From Panonychus citri (lineage: Eukaryota > Arthropoda > Arachnida > Trombidiformes > Tetranychidae), in contig NW_026515416.1 of NCBI RefSeq assembly GCF_014898815.1, positions 682,001 through 746,000 of the forward strand: a stretch of 64,000 nucleotides of DNA. Reading direction: 5' to 3'. Position numbers and translations under genes: made by a program. Below are positions 1-14,184 of this stretch, piece by piece. The notes beneath the pieces are model-generated. The model was not told the DNA's origin. It saw only the letters and a list, made by a program, of their open reading frames with translations, and did not search any database. How positions within the stretch are numbered: position 1 is the stretch's first letter; every line of letters starts with the position of its first letter.

Positions 1-2310
1 AGTTGATTACCTTGAAATTAATTGTGTTACTTTGATTATGATTATGATTTTGTTGATTTTAACTCTCAATGTGAAAACAAAGCAACATGAATCAAAATTG
101 ATTTTTAACAACAAATTGATTATCATTAGTGAATTATTATTGTGTTAATATTGAGAGAAAATAAAATCTCTATTAATTTAGTTGATCATCATTACCAATA
201 TTCATCAGAAAATAATTAATAGTTAATGATTAGTGATTAGTGATTAGTGATTATTGATCATCATCAAATCAGGAGGAAACTTGAAGATTCTCAAAAGGAA
301 ACAGTTAATTGTTACTAATAAAATCAAAAAGATGATCATTTAATTGTTATTAAACAATGTATTTACATTCATCCTTTAAATATGTTCAAAATTCATGTTA
401 ATCAGTTGAAACAATCAGTTAATCAAGTGAGTTAATGTTGACCAAGAAAAAAACCTTAGGCCTAACAGGTAAGTGAATCTTTAATCACTATTTTGAGTCA
501 ATTTCACAAGATAATCTTAATTATCTAAACTATCAGTTTGTTAATTGTCACAGAAATTTAGTTCTTAAAACAATTGTCAAAAAACAGAAACTCAATTAAC
601 TTTAATCACAAATCTAAATGAACAAAATTAAATCATTTCTTTGGTTTTGTCGTCAGAAAAATAGATGGCGCTACATGTATGAATCAATTTCCTTTCACAA
701 TCAAGAAGTTAATTAAACAATTAAGGGATAATTAATCATATACAACCAGTCCGATTGTTGTAAGTTAATTAAATACACAAATTATATGATTCTATTATTA
801 TTGAATGTGATAATTGGTCAACATTTTGGCTGAAAACCACTTTTGATTGAAATTTAATTCTGTCAGCTAAATTATGATTGATTTAATTATAAAATCAAAT
901 GATTAAGATGAAAAATTAATTATCTGGTAATCAAAAGGTTAAATAGTGACCCAAGGATTAGATGTTATTGATTAACTAACTAAATCAATCATGAGATTAA
1001 GATAATCAATACAAGAAATTGAAACAATAATCAGTTATGATTAGTGATTATTGTACAATGAACTTAACAATCAACCAATAATCGTGTTCATGGTTTAATT
1101 GTCAAAGTGATTAAGATTAAAAATTCCCAAGTAATTATACTAATCAGACACAGTGGGAGATTTAATTATGACTTTTTTTTAATCACTGAATTTGTGATTA
1201 ACTGATTATGTAAAAATATTCAAAATACAAACAGTAAAAGATCAAGAAAAATATAATAAAGTTACAATTGAATAGTAATTAACTAATTACGGAAGTGATT
1301 CAGTGAAATTTTTCACCAGATTAATAATTAAACTGATTGTGAATAAAATTATCTCAACAATTTAATACAATAGTTTATTGTTGTTTATTGAGTTAACATT
1401 TAAATTGTTGATTTAACAACTATATTTGATCAACGGTTGATTTTTATTAAGGAAAAATCAATCAATGGTCACAATTAAGGTTTTTTTGATAATAATAACT
1501 TAATCATTACCATCATCAAAGACTGGATCTAAATTAATAACAACAATTTAACCTTGAATTGATTGTTAAACTTGAAATGATAATAATAATGAACATCATC
1601 AGCGTTTAATAAAATTGATTGTAACTGTTAAATTGATTGTTGAAAGGAAAGTGATTTGATTACATGCTGTTAGTTGCTACTTAATTTAATTTTCAATTGT
1701 AATAACAATTAAAGGTAAAGTTTCCGGTAGAAAAATTTAACCAACAATCAAATCAGTTAATTCAGTTAAATGGATTGACTTTGATTATTCTGTATTTGTT
1801 TGGATTGGATGGAAAACAACAATTTAAATCTAATTACTCTTTATGATTTGCTAATTAAAGTTGATTGTTGGTTAAAAATACTTTGATAATGACAATTAAC
1901 AACACGCAAAGATTAAATAGTTGATTAAGTTAATTGTAAACTTTTAAGTTCCTTTGACAATTTGTAATCAACTTTGTAACCAAACAATTAAACTTGATTG
2001 TAATTTTGACCTAAATCATTGTGATTTTAATTAAAATCACAATTAAATTGAACAAGGAGAAAGATGAAACAATTAATTAACAATTTCCTTAATCATTTGT
2101 CATAACTATTGAAAAGATGAACATTTTAATTGTTTTCTAGTTTATCATAATTAGAGATGAAAATTGTGACAATTAACATGAAAAACAACGATTTGATTTG
2201 AATAAAAATGTAACAATTTAATCAAAGACAACTAATTATCACAATCAACAATTAAATCAACAGAATTGAAAACATAATACTTCAAATGAAAGGACAACGG
2301 AAAGTTAAAA
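1..2310. other. Non-coding upstream region of the Fn3-like membrane gene
   Basis: A+T-rich sequence with no open frame I can support. A strong splice-donor match (CAG|GTAAGT type) occurs at 466-473 after the palindrome TTAGGCCTAA (456-465). It could end a 5' untranslated exon of the gene starting at 2311, but this is inference. A short ATAGATGGCGCT word at 661-672 resembles YY1/Pho-type sites. Confidence 0.4.
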
Positions 2311-3513
2311 ATGTCAATCAAATCAACATTTTTAATCACAATTAACTATATTTTCATCTATGGTAGTTTAATGGTTAATTGTGAGGTGATAGACAAGTTG
2401 AAGAGTCAACAATTAAGCAATCGGATCAAACGACAGTCAAATCTTAATTCAACATCAATAATCAATGGGATCTTATCGTCATCACAATTAATCAACAATC
2501 AAGAAAAAATTAGCCGGGAAAATCTAATAACCATATTACAATCACTCGAGATAAATGAGACAACAATCAAAGTTAATTGGAGATTACAAGTCATTAATCA
2601 TCACAATAAGTCATCACAATTAAAGATTAACCCAGTTGACCATTACTTGCCTACAGAGTGGACATTGAGAGTACGTCAATTCGGGACTCTTTATGTTAAA
2701 TTGCGATTCATATCCGAGATAATTAATTATTCTAGATTGTTAATCACTGGATTTAAAGATATTAATTTTGTTATCTCATCACTTCAAGATGGAATCGCTT
2801 ATGAATTGTGTTTACAATCAGCTGAATTCCCTGTTCATGATAAAATTGATACAATTCTGAGGCGAGTGAGTATAATCAACAGTCAGGGTGAACCGGAATT
2901 GAATAACAACCAGGGTGGTGGTGGTAAAATGGTCTGTAAGGAAGTGGTCACTCGCCGGTCAACATGTGGTAATACATTGACACCAGGTAAGATTGCAACG
3001 GTAACTGTTGTCTCATCAGCATCAACAATTATAATTGTTGTGATTGTTGGTTGTTGTTGGTGTCCAAACAATAAGGAAGATGAAAAAAGTGATCAAGATG
3101 GACATCGGTCAGAAAATGATGAAGAATCAATTGAAGATGAAGATAATCAACCAGAAGTGAATAACAATAATAATACAAACAACAATCAAGGGAAATGGTT
3201 CAAATTGTTTAAATCATCATCAACTGTTACCACCAATCAATTGAATGACAATAACAATCAACGTAAACCAATTGGTAGATCCTTAATTGTTCACAATGTT
3301 AATTATGAGGATAAAAATTATTATTATAATGTAAAAAAGGTTGATAATTGGTTTAATTTTTGGCGGAAAATTAAATTCAATGATCAACCCATTTTGTTTA
3401 ACAAACATTTGGAAACAATTAATATTGGATTTGATTGTCAACCAACATCAACAACAATTTACAGGCCCAAGAGTTGGCCACAAGATGAGTGGACAATTAA
3501 AGTTACTAATTAA
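2311..3513 (+). CDS. Single-pass membrane protein with Fn3-like ectodomain
   Basis: An uninterrupted 400-residue frame starts at an ATG in good context (AAAAATG) and ends at TAA. It begins with a hydrophobic signal-peptide-like stretch (about 5-24), followed by a furin-type site RIKR at 38-41. A beta-rich Fn3-like region runs from about 77 to 185, with a Cys pair near 167 and 209. A single membrane helix (about 227-249) ends in CCWC. The cytoplasmic tail is acidic (EDEKSDQD...) with Asn-rich low complexity. The module just before the membrane resembles that of the LRR-Fn3 gene 4 kb downstream (LCL...E...VCKEV against VCVVPAE...LCQEI), but no leucine-rich repeats are present here. I do not recognise an exact orthologue. 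A type I surface receptor or adhesion protein is the best guess. It could also be the last exon of a larger gene, though the signal peptide argues against this. Confidence 0.6.
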   Translation: MSIKSTFLITINYIFIYGSLMVNCEVIDKLKSQQLSNRIKRQSNLNSTSIINGILSSSQLINNQEKISRENLITILQSLEINETTIKVNWRLQVINHHNKSSQLKINPVDHYLPTEWTLRVRQFGTLYVKLRFISEIINYSRLLITGFKDINFVISSLQDGIAYELCLQSAEFPVHDKIDTILRRVSIINSQGEPELNNNQGGGGKMVCKEVVTRRSTCGNTLTPGKIATVTVVSSASTIIIVVIVGCCWCPNNKEDEKSDQDGHRSENDEESIEDEDNQPEVNNNNNTNNNQGKWFKLFKSSSTVTTNQLNDNNNQRKPIGRSLIVHNVNYEDKNYYYNVKKVDNWFNFWRKIKFNDQPILFNKHLETINIGFDCQPTSTTIYRPKSWPQDEWTIKVTN

Positions 3514-6500
3514 CTCCCTGATAGTGACTTAAATCATCAAATTGTATTTATGATCATAATTAAAAATTCAATTTAAATGATAAAATATTAGATTGTTTCA
3601 AATTATTACAGATTAATTGATTTATAATAGTTGATTAGAGTGAAAATAATTTAGTTGTAAATTGATTATAAGGGATCAATGAGATCAACAATTAGTGGAT
3701 AGGGTTAATTAATGTATCTTTTGTGTGGAGAAATCAAATTGATTAGTTGGCATTTAGTTAATCAATCAAAGTATTTGATTAAAATGATTGATCATACAAC
3801 TAAATCAACTAAATTTGTGATAATTTTAGGATAAACTGGAAATTGTATTAACTGTTTCCTTAATTTAAGACTCTTAACAATATGATTGTATGTTAATCTG
3901 ATCAAGACGATTCTTAATTGTTGATAATTTAACATTCGTGAACAATTTAGACCAGAAAATTGTGAAGAAAGTTAATTGAACTTGTGAAAATTAATCAACT
4001 AAGAGTAAATCAGATTAACAAGTGATGATGTTAATTACAGAATAATGATTAACTTTTTTTTCTCAAAAGAATCAAATTACTTTAATTTAGACCTTTAATC
4101 TATTAATAAATCAACAATTAAATGAAATTATGAGTAGACAAGAAATGATACTTTGATTAAATTGTTACCATATACCATGGAAAAGTTAATTATGATCATG
4201 ATTAAAGGCAAACAGATGATAGATTGTTGATTAACTGTAAATAAACAACTTGATTAATATTCAACAATTCAGATCAGAATCGTGAATATAAAGAAAGGTT
4301 CATGTTCAATGTTTCAACAATTAACATAACACTTTGATTATCAATATGAAATATATAAGAATTCATAATGTAATTAACATGATCGTGATTATGAAAATAA
4401 ATCAGAATAACCGGAAATGGTCAAGTATCTTTTCAAGGGCAACATGAGGTGGGTCAAGTGTTTACACTGATTAAAATAAAGTTAATTACATTGAGAGAGA
4501 AAAATGTAATTGAGAATCAAAAATTTACAATCAACCCTATTGACCAGTAAGTAAGATTAATGGACAATGAAAATGTTTACACTGGTAAACTAATAAACAA
4601 ACTAATAGTAAATCAATAATCAATTGATTGTAAATGATAAATTTTGATTAATTTGAAACTTGGAAAGGTCAAAATTAAGGGTTGATCATTTAACTATTGG
4701 ATTAACATGAGTATCAGAATATAATTAAGACAAATCAATCATGGTGATTTAACATGGATTAACAAACCAAGAAGATAAACTTTGTAACAAAGTCATTAAA
4801 CTTACAATTAGAATCTAAATTGTGATGATTAGGAAGCGAAATTAAGATCAACAATCTGAGAGAGAAAAAAAAGTTTTGTCAAACTGTTTTGTCAATCACT
4901 TTGAAACTGTCAACATGTTTTACTTTTTGTTTCAATACTGATTATGGATTGATAGCTAATCCGTTATTCCGGTTGATTGTCTATCCAAGAGACTGGGAAA
5001 ACTTACACCGGAGATGATTCTTCATGGAATCAACAACCAGAATAAGTGATAGAAGAAAAAAAAAATCTATCAACAGGTAAGAACTTTTCATTGTTAATCT
5101 GGTGTTAATTGTTCTCATTGTTGATTAAGATAATCTATCAACCAGGTAATATTGTCTGTCTCTCTAAAGAGACAACAATTAAAAACAATGACAGATAGAT
5201 TGTGATGATTGGTCAAGTGTCCATTGTGAATATTTTTCCTCATTTGGATTGATTTGATTAACTTTGATTTCTATCGTAATTGTTATATACATATAAGAGT
5301 TTCCAATTTAATTGTTAGTTAATCATTTACATCTAAATAACTTGTTACCTCTTAATTGAAAACAATAGCAACAAATTTAAATCACTTTCAAGGTTGATAA
5401 TTGTTTCAATTGTTGTTTAAGTTAATTAACTTATCTGATTGTTCAATTTTTGATTCCATCTTAAGCTTATAACAAATTTAATCTAAATCTTAATCCAATA
5501 AGATCAATATCAAGCTGTGTTAAAGATGAAAACCTTGAATAATATTAACATGATTAATATAACAATCAGTTAATTGTAGTTGTTAAAAAAGGTATCATCG
5601 TAAATCAATGTACATGTAAGTACATTAAAAATATCACAATTAGTAAACAGTTAATTAGTAACAATCAATTTGATTGGTAAACCAAATTGTGAAAAAAAAC
5701 TAAAATAATGAATAATTAAAGAGGCGATAGCAATTAATTGTGATAACAAATCACAATTAGATGGACAAGTTAATTGGTAATCAATTGGTAATCCAAGATT
5801 AAATTTGTAACAAAAAACACGAGAGGCATCAGAACACACAAGCTAAATTACAATCAACTAATTACATGTAAATTGTAGTAAATTATCAGGTGAATCAGTC
5901 GATTGATTTAGTGAGCAATTTAGTGAGCTAAAATTAACAATTAAAGGCAATTTAGTAATCAAGGGTGAAAGGTTAATAGCAGAAAGTGAAGTAGAAAAAA
6001 AATCTGATCCAAGAGAAAGTGAAATGATCAAGGCGTCAGTAATTAGACCTTTGATTATCCTAATGATTAGTGGCCTTGCCAATGACAGGACACACCTTGA
6101 GAGAGAGATAATTACATGGATGATGATGATGATAGAGAAACATGTTGCTGAAAAGAAAAAGAAGAAAAAAACTAAACCAAACCAATGGACGAGCACAGGA
6201 AATGAGCGCTAAAGTAAAGGAGGAACCACAAAAATAGCAACTGACCAACACACAAGCAGATGAAGGTGAATGGAGGTCAAGTGGGTGGTAAGAGATTAAG
6301 GTAATTAATCCTAATCAAGATTCAATTGTTTTGCCAACATAGAAATCGCTGGTTATCCCATGGATTAAGTATCGCTACGTTAAAGTGACAGTGAAAAGAA
6401 AAAAACAGAAAAAAGATCCAAAAAAAAAGGATAATAAAAAAAAGAAATAAAGAAAATGGTTCAGGTAAATTGGAGAGAAAAAGTGTTTTCTCAGAAGAAA

Positions 6501-7581
6501 GAAACAGAATCCAGGTAGATATAAAATCGGCTGGTGATGATAGAGATTAAGAATGGTGACAATAGTAAATAACTTTTTTCTACTATTATTTGTAGGACAA
6601 AAATCTCAAAGTATTTTATCTTCCATTGAGAATAAAATATTTGAACCATTTAAATGGTTCTCTTTCATTTATGTACAAAAGGTAAACACGTACAGAAAGA
6701 GAAAGAGAAAGAGAAAGAGAAATCGAGAGAGTAGAATTGGGTAAACAAGGAACATGCATAATCATGACCAGAGAGATGATGATGAGAATATTTTTCTTCC
6801 TTTGTAAATAACCAATGTATTGTTAGAAAATACAAACTATTACATTAGAAATCCATGTCTTGGTATTTCTGTTGTTTACTAACAGAAAAAAGCATAGTAC
6901 CAATGATGGAGAGAGAGAGAGAGAGACTTTTAGGTCTAAGAAGATATTAGTTGTATCTCTTATTTATACCTTTGGATGATGAAAAGTATTCTCATGTATA
7001 ATATTGTGAGAATAGGTGAGAGAGAAAGAAAGAGAGAATGAGTAAGAGAAAATGGGAAGAGAAAAGAAAACCAGTTTGTTAAAAAAAGAAAGAAAAAAGA
7101 AGAGGGAAAAAGATTCGGCTTTTTCTTTCTAATATAAAAAAGAGAGAGATGATGATGATGATGAGGAGAGAGAGAGAGAGAGAGAGAGAAGGAGATGAAA
7201 AAGTTTTCTTTCTAATCTCACCTGAGTCAGTTTCTTTTCATTCGTTGTCTTGTTAACTTATTTTTCCTCTTTCATGTTGTTGATACTCTTTGACTTTCAT
7301 TGAGAAAATTATTCTCATTCACTAATTGTAATCAAACATTTTCACTCCCTTTCTTAATTAGTGATTTCTTAGTTTGACAATCAAGGGTTAGAATTAAATT
7401 CTAACAATTTCAAATCTCTTCACTATTTAAAAGTTTAACTCTTTCTCTCTCCATGTAGAGTTTACCTGATTTAGTATCATTTTAATATGACATTTATAAG
7501 AGATTAACATTTTTTTTTATTCGTTCATTGTTAATTAATTTATCTAAATCATTTGAAACTCATTCGATATTTTTTTTCATC
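3514..7581. other. Intergenic, A+T-rich with GA microsatellites
   Basis: No coding sequence could be supported. Low-complexity blocks include (GA)n at about 6910-6925 and 7164-7190 and several AAGAGA runs. The last few hundred bases are pyrimidine- and GAGA-rich and probably hold the promoter and 5' UTR of the LRR-Fn3 gene; no clear TATA box was assigned. Confidence 0.4.
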
Positions 7582-10500
7582 ATGTTGCCATTTACAACTA
7601 AAAAATTGTTCTCAATCAATAATCATCCCATCAACTTTTACTCATCTCAAACTGTGTTTACAATAATCACCATTCTAACAATTTTACCGGCAATCGTTTC
7701 AGGCCAGTGTCCGTGGTCCAATACAACTTACACTGACCTTTATCCTTCTTGTGTTTGTAGTTATTCAAATGTTCAAAAATTATCAATCCAATGTTCACCC
7801 GTTAATTTTACTCGTCTATTGGAGGCCTTACATTCATCGGTAAATAAATCAACACCAGTCTACGATTTATATGTAAACAATGCCACGACCAATGGTTCCT
7901 TGGTCAAGGGAACATTTTCTGGTTTGGACATAACCAATTTACACATTTCTAAAAGTCGATTGGCCATAATTGAACCCGAAGCTTTTTCTGGTCTCGAAGA
8001 TAAATTAGTTAAACTCAGTTTACCCGATAATATACTCTCAGAGATCCCAATTAAATCACTTTCCACCCTGACAGCCTTAAGAACACTTGATTTATCTGTA
8101 AACAATATAACATCAATTCCACCATCAGCATTTATCTCTAATCAACTGGTAACTCTTAAATTAGCCGATAATCGTTTAGATACAATAGACCAATTTGCTT
8201 TCCAAGGATTGGAACCACATCTTAAACACCTTAACCTTAAAGGAACCAGTGTCAAAGTTATTCCAACAGCGATCGACAATTTAACCGCATTAGCGTTTCT
8301 CGATTTAGCCCAGAATCGATTAACATCTTTACCACCACGACAATTTGCCAATCTTCAAACGTTAACAGCTTTAAGCTTAGAACGAAATAAGATCAAAACA
8401 ATCGACGACGAAGCCTTTTTGGGAGTAAACGATTCGCTAAGTTCATTGAGTTTACTCAATAATCAGATAAAAACATTTCCTTCACAAGCCATTTCATCTC
8501 TCACCGAACTACGGGTAAGTTTATACTCCTAATATAATCCAATTCTAAACAATCATCATCATCATCATCCTTAACTCCGTCATCATCATAATGATAACAC
8601 ACAAATGAGAAAACAAAAATTTCATCTCCTGATACGGTCAATCAATCCGTTAATTTGTCCGAACTCCAATTTCGGTTTACCTTTTCTCAACCCACGATCC
8701 TCTTAATCCATTTCAATTTTACTCCCTCAACAACAACATTTATTATCAGCTTATTATTACTTGTTGATTGTTGTTCATCAACAATCATCTCTAATCAAAG
8801 TTAATAGTAAATTGAACTTGAAACCAAAAACTAAGTTTGTACGTTACAAATCAAATAGAGAGAAAGTGTTTAGATGTGCAGGTTAAAATCCGCCAACAAT
8901 TTAATTCATGATTAGAAATCAACAATTCAATAACTGTGAGTTGTTAACTCTTTCATTCTGATAATCATTTCTAATCCTCTCCCAGACCTTTACAATTTAG
9001 TGTATTTCCCAAGCCCGAAAATAATTCAATATCTTGACCATTGGTTGATAATCAATAACAATAGAGAAATAAATTGTTTATAAAGAAACTGCTTCTGATT
9101 TACCTGAGAAAATCATCACTACCCATCATTCATTGTCCAGTAATCATGGTCAATAATAAGCTGATGGTAAGGAAAGCATAAAATCATATAATCATTTCCT
9201 CAAGAAAAAAAAAGAAGAAAAAATTTTCTTTTCTTTTTTTATTCCATTTGTAAGGTCAAAGGTTTTCTGATGTTGTTGATTTTTCAACTTGCAAAACAAA
9301 ACCGAGTCCACTTTTCTCATGTTACATTGAATCTTAATTGTTTACTGATCGTTGATTGTTGTTGACGTACCGTTGACAATATGACTTGATGGTCAAGGTA
9401 AAGGTCAAGACACTATTGACCATTGACCATTATTATCATCTGGTCATCTTGTTGTTAAATCAAATCTAATTGTTTTCCTTCAGGTAATTCTTGTTTTTTT
9501 ATATATATGATTTTCTGATATTTGATCATTTCTGATCAAACAAAAATCAACAACAATCATCATGTTTAAATTGTTCACTTTTACTTTTCTTAGATTTAAA
9601 TTATGATTCAATTTTTAAATCAAACAGTTTAGATGATTAAATTAGTAAATTTGATTAATTTAAATTCACTCAGTAATTTACTTTTCTCAAAGTCAATGTT
9701 AATCATGTTTATTATCATTTGAAACCTGAATCTTTACCTTAGCTCACTGAACTTACCCTGAAATTAATTCTTAAATTGTTACTGGTTGTTAATCAACTTC
9801 TTAATCCAAACAATCAACAACAACAAAAAAAGGATAACAAATAACAATTGAACAATTTTAATTTCCATAGACGTGATTATATTAATATTAATAACAATTA
9901 TTATTGATTGACTAATCAATCAATCGACTAGCATTTGAAATTAAATTTCCTTGTTCCTTATTGTAATTAATATTGTTTTCTGATGTTAACAATTTAAATT
10001 GTGACGTTTGTACATAAGTGACATCGTGATCAATAAATTGTTACCAGAATCAATCAATTGTGAATACACACAAAATCAAATACATAGAAAAAAAACAATT
10101 GAAACTAAATTAACGAAACTTTTTCTTAATTATTCTGAAGACAATTAAAACGATTGGTTAACCAACAAAAGTATAAAATTAGGTGTGTGTATGTTATGTT
10201 GATTGTTGTAATTTATTTTAACCAAACATCTTGTTATGATACATGATTATGATTAAAATATGAATCAAATTAAAATAAATTGGGTGTTGGTAATTATTAA
10301 TACAGTTACAAGAATCATTAACTAGTCACCATAGTTTAAAAGTTAATTTAACTAATCATGAATAATCATTATAATGATTAGATGGTGATGATGATGATGA
10401 TCAATGAGTGTATAATATGATAATCTTAATCACAATCACATCGTAATTATTAAAATTACAATCAAAGTCTAACAGTGAATTTCCTGGCAGGTAGATACAC

Positions 10501-10860
10501 ATGAGGTGCTGGTGATAGTCTTATAATTGCTCAAATTTTCATAATGATGAGGATAAGATGATGAAGATAAATAAACCAAAACAAATGCTACTTTTTTTTT
10601 GAAAATTATTCATATAAAAATAATAAATTATATAAATGAAAACAACAGAGGATAAACTGGAATCTCATTTAAAGATGAAGAAAAAGGAAAGAGATGAAAG
10701 GATGATGAGGATGATGAGGATGCTAATGTCTTAAAATGAGTGAATACATATAAGATTGATTCGTGTAAAATATCATGTGTTAAAGGTTAATCTAAGCATC
10801 AATATTTAATTATATTGCAGAGGAAAATGATGATGAGTGACTAAGCTTAATCTACAGTAA

Positions 10861-10892
<32 letters not shown>

Positions 10893-13800
10893 GGCTTAAG
10901 ATGATGACCAACTCAAGGTCTTTGGAAAACTTTTACCTGTAATTTCACCTCAAACACGAACTCATAACAAAAAGCATGTGTGCTAATGGTTAAGGTTAAT
11001 TGTAAATGTAAACTTAAAATGTAATTAAACTTGAGGTTCACTTGATAATTCAAGATGATTAGGTTTTGCAAATGCAATTGTAAAAGTGTGAGTGGTTGTT
11101 TTTTATCGTACAAATTTCAGTGACCGAGAAAAAAAAATCCTATTCAATTGTAATTGCACAGAGAAAACACAATTAAAATCAAGAGTTGATTTGAAGAAAT
11201 CAACAAGAAAAAAAGAGTCAACAGGTTGAGATGGAGATAATTGTTTTTTCTTGTATTGTTATCCTTTAGATACCTTTGTATATATATATCACAAAAGTGA
11301 TGAGGATGCTCAAGGTGTGTGTGTGGGTTAAGAAAAGGAGATCAACTTTTGTTTTCAATTGTTGATTCCATTGTGTGTTTGTTTTACACTCTAGATCCTT
11401 GTCTTTTTTTTATATCATAGTTATCATCAAACTTTCACTTAATTGTTGCTGTTTAAATTGTTCAACAATTTTAGGTTTTGGACCTTGGATTTAATATAAT
11501 TGAATCTATTCCGGAAGATGCTTTTCACAAAAATACCTTGTTAACGCTTCTTGCTCTTGATGGTAATCCAATGTCAACATTATCACTTCAACCTTTTAAA
11601 CATCTCAATTCAACTTTAAGAGGACTCAGTCTTGGTGGTAAGTTAATTAGTTGATTAACTCAGTAATTTAAGTAATCAAGAGTGAAAGTTAATTGTAAAC
11701 TTGATACACTCTTGATCGTGTTACCTTTTTTTTTGTTCATGGAAACACATTAGTTGAATACATTTATCAGAAAGGTAAATTTCTGCCATGATGCTACCAA
11801 AACAATCAATGTTAATTGTAGTCAAGTTGAAAATGATAATAATAGTGATTAGAATCATCATCATGAAGAAACAAAAAAAGAGAAATGATAAAATAATCAA
11901 AGTCAATTATAAAATGATATTAAAATAATAACAGAGGGTGAAAGATATTCCCTTAGGCTATATTGTTTTCCCTATGAGATATAATATTATTATTAGTCTT
12001 GAGATATTAATATTAATAGTAAAATGTTATTCAACTTTTGATTAGGTCAATGTAATTATAAGAAAGAATCGTAATAATTTAAGTATTAATACATTAAACA
12101 AACAATTAACATTTACTATTCGTCTAATAATTGAGCAAACAATCAAATGATTACAATTGAAAAAAAAGTAACACAATTTTTTCAATAGTTTTTGATTGTG
12201 ATTATGATTTTAGATTAAATTTCCGGTATAATCAACATTGTTGATTGTGTTTGGGTTAAATCATATGTATCATCAAGTAAAGGTAATCAATCAGATTAAT
12301 CAGTCAATCAATCACAATTTAACCTTGATTCCTATTTCGTTAGTTTTCCTGTTGATTAACTTTAATTTTGCTTCAGTTGGTTAATTTTTGTAACCAGAAT
12401 TTTTTCAAAACCTTGTTAACAATACAAAGTAAAGTTAATGAGGAAAATAAATAAATAAACAATATTGTGAATAGTTAACTAATTTTTTCCTTTTCATTTG
12501 TTTCTCAACAATTTAAGGAAAAAGTTTAATTTGTGATTGTCAACTTCGTTGGGTTGTCCAGTGGGTTCGCAAATATGACCTACAGGTATCGTCTCGTGAA
12601 CGATACCCTCAATTCTGTGGGGAACCAAGTAAATTAAAGAATCGTAATTTCCTTCAATTAACCGAATCAGATTTAAATTGTGCAAATGAAACAACACAAA
12701 ACGATTCACAATCAACCACATCTTCACCAGCACCTTTATCATCAAGTTCACCATCTATCGAAGTGTCAACAGTGAGTTTACCTTTATCATCATCGACACA
12801 AGCAACAACCACAACTACTACAAATTCTGTTAATATAATAACATCATCATCATCACTTGTTAATGTGAATTCTAGTTTATCTAAATCATCACGACGATTA
12901 CCAGTAGATTGGTCACCTGACACTGATTTAGATGATTCAGCTAATTATGTTTCATCGTCCGGAGTTGATTCTAACAATTTACTTTCACCATCAAGTGTTT
13001 CATCAATCGCATCTAATTCATTGTCGGTTAAACAACAAGCACCTTCATCCTCATCTCTTAATCCCTCTCCACCCAATGAAACGGAAATACCGGATATCCG
13101 TTTGTTAGCTGCTTATAGATGGGAATCATCAATAGTTCTTGAATGGGAAACACTATTGGAAGATTATACCAATGGTTTCCAAATATTGTACCGATTTTTT
13201 GGTTCGAAGGAGTACAAAAAAGGAGCCAAATTGGGTAAATCGGCTCGTCGATATGTCCTACCCCATGTGCCTTCAGGTGAATGTATAATTGTCTGTGTTG
13301 TTCCAGCTGAAGTTTATCGGTCCCATGGAGTTCATGAAATACCCTCCTCACTGTGCCAAGAGATTCGCAGAGATCGAACCAAGATCGCTGATCTAGATAA
13401 ACTTGTTATCGGTGCAACAGCGGCAATTTGTGCGTTAGTTGTAATTGCAGTGATACTTTTCACTTGCTGCTATGGGAAGGATAAGAAAAAATCACTTCCC
13501 TCCTTACCACCTCCTCTCGCAGGTCCAATGAAACCAGATAATGAATGGGAAACCGTTTCAATGTATTCAGCTCGTTCCATACCTCGAGCTCGTATGTATC
13601 ATCTTGATGGTACTTCAGCGTCAGCTGTTCACCATCATCCCCTTAATGGATCACTTCATAATATCCCACTTCATGATGATAATCGTTCACACATTTCAAA
13701 CTATTCATTGGTACCAAATGGATATGGTGGTAATAAGGGAGGCGGTGTTGTTGCTGGACCTCGGCCAACTGGTGATGGACAATCACATCGTTCTTATTCA

Positions 13801-14184
13801 ACTGCATCAGCTGTTGGACGCTTTGGTAATGCAAGTTTACCTCATAACGAACTATCAAAATCATCATTATCAGTTCACCCAGGTACCAATGCTGTAGCAT
13901 ATCATAATGGTGGAGGTAATGGTGACAATTCAAGGCACCATTTTTCCTCCTCGTCTAACAAAAAGAAAAGTAAAAGTTGTAATCGTCTTAACTCAACATC
14001 TTCCATTCATTCATTAACAGAATACGATTCTGACCAATGGGTAAATGGACCAATGATGGCCAAAATGACCAATGGAAATGCACCTCATCATCATCCAGCA
14101 AACGGTTGGAAAGATAATCAAGTTGATGTATATGTTGGTAAAAATCAATTGTTGGCAAATCCAATGAATGGAAAATACAGATAA
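7582..14184 (+). CDS. LRR-Fn3 single-pass transmembrane protein (3 exons)
   Basis: Exons 7582-8514, 11475-11637 and 12518-14184 join in frame through GTAAGT donors and TTAG/TAAG acceptors to give 920 residues. The first ATG is 7582; the open frame extends a little upstream but has no ATG. The signal peptide is near residues 24-41 (TVFTIITILTILPAIVSG). A Cys-rich LRR N-cap follows (QCPW...CVC), then about ten LRRs (LxxLxLxxN motifs) to about residue 365. Exon 3 opens with an LRR C-cap (CDCQLRW ... FCGEP ... LNC). A Ser/Thr-rich linker (about 448-550), an Fn3 domain (about 555-645), a membrane helix (about 660-682) and a 240-residue tail rich in Ser, His and Gly complete it. This architecture matches neuronal LRR-Fn3 adhesion/synaptic organiser proteins (LRFN/ELFN/LRIT type). 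I cannot name the orthologue. Role in cell recognition at the plasma membrane is inferred from the family. Confidence 0.85.
8515..11474 (+). other. Intron 1 of the LRR-Fn3 gene
   Basis: A 2.96-kb intron bounded by GTAAGT and a pyrimidine-rich TTTTAG. It contains a (GAT)10 run at about 10861-10892 and no supported nested gene. Confidence 0.7.
10861..10892. repeat. (GAT)n microsatellite
   Basis: About ten perfect GAT units in intron 1 of the LRR-Fn3 gene. Confidence 0.9.
11638..12517 (+). other. Intron 2 of the LRR-Fn3 gene
   Basis: An 880-bp phase-1 intron (GTAAGT ... ATTTAAG) separating the last LRRs from the LRR C-terminal cap. I see nothing coding inside it. Confidence 0.7.

Noticed and set aside
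5858..6251. Overlapping open frames on both strands
   Set aside because: Low-complexity translation (poly-Lys/poly-Phe from A-rich DNA), no splice context and no family resemblance.
9400..9407. AAAGGTCA, an NR4A monomer binding site, in the LRR-Fn3 intron
   Set aside because: A single 8-bp match is expected by chance in 64 kb; no reason to link it to the receptor genes.
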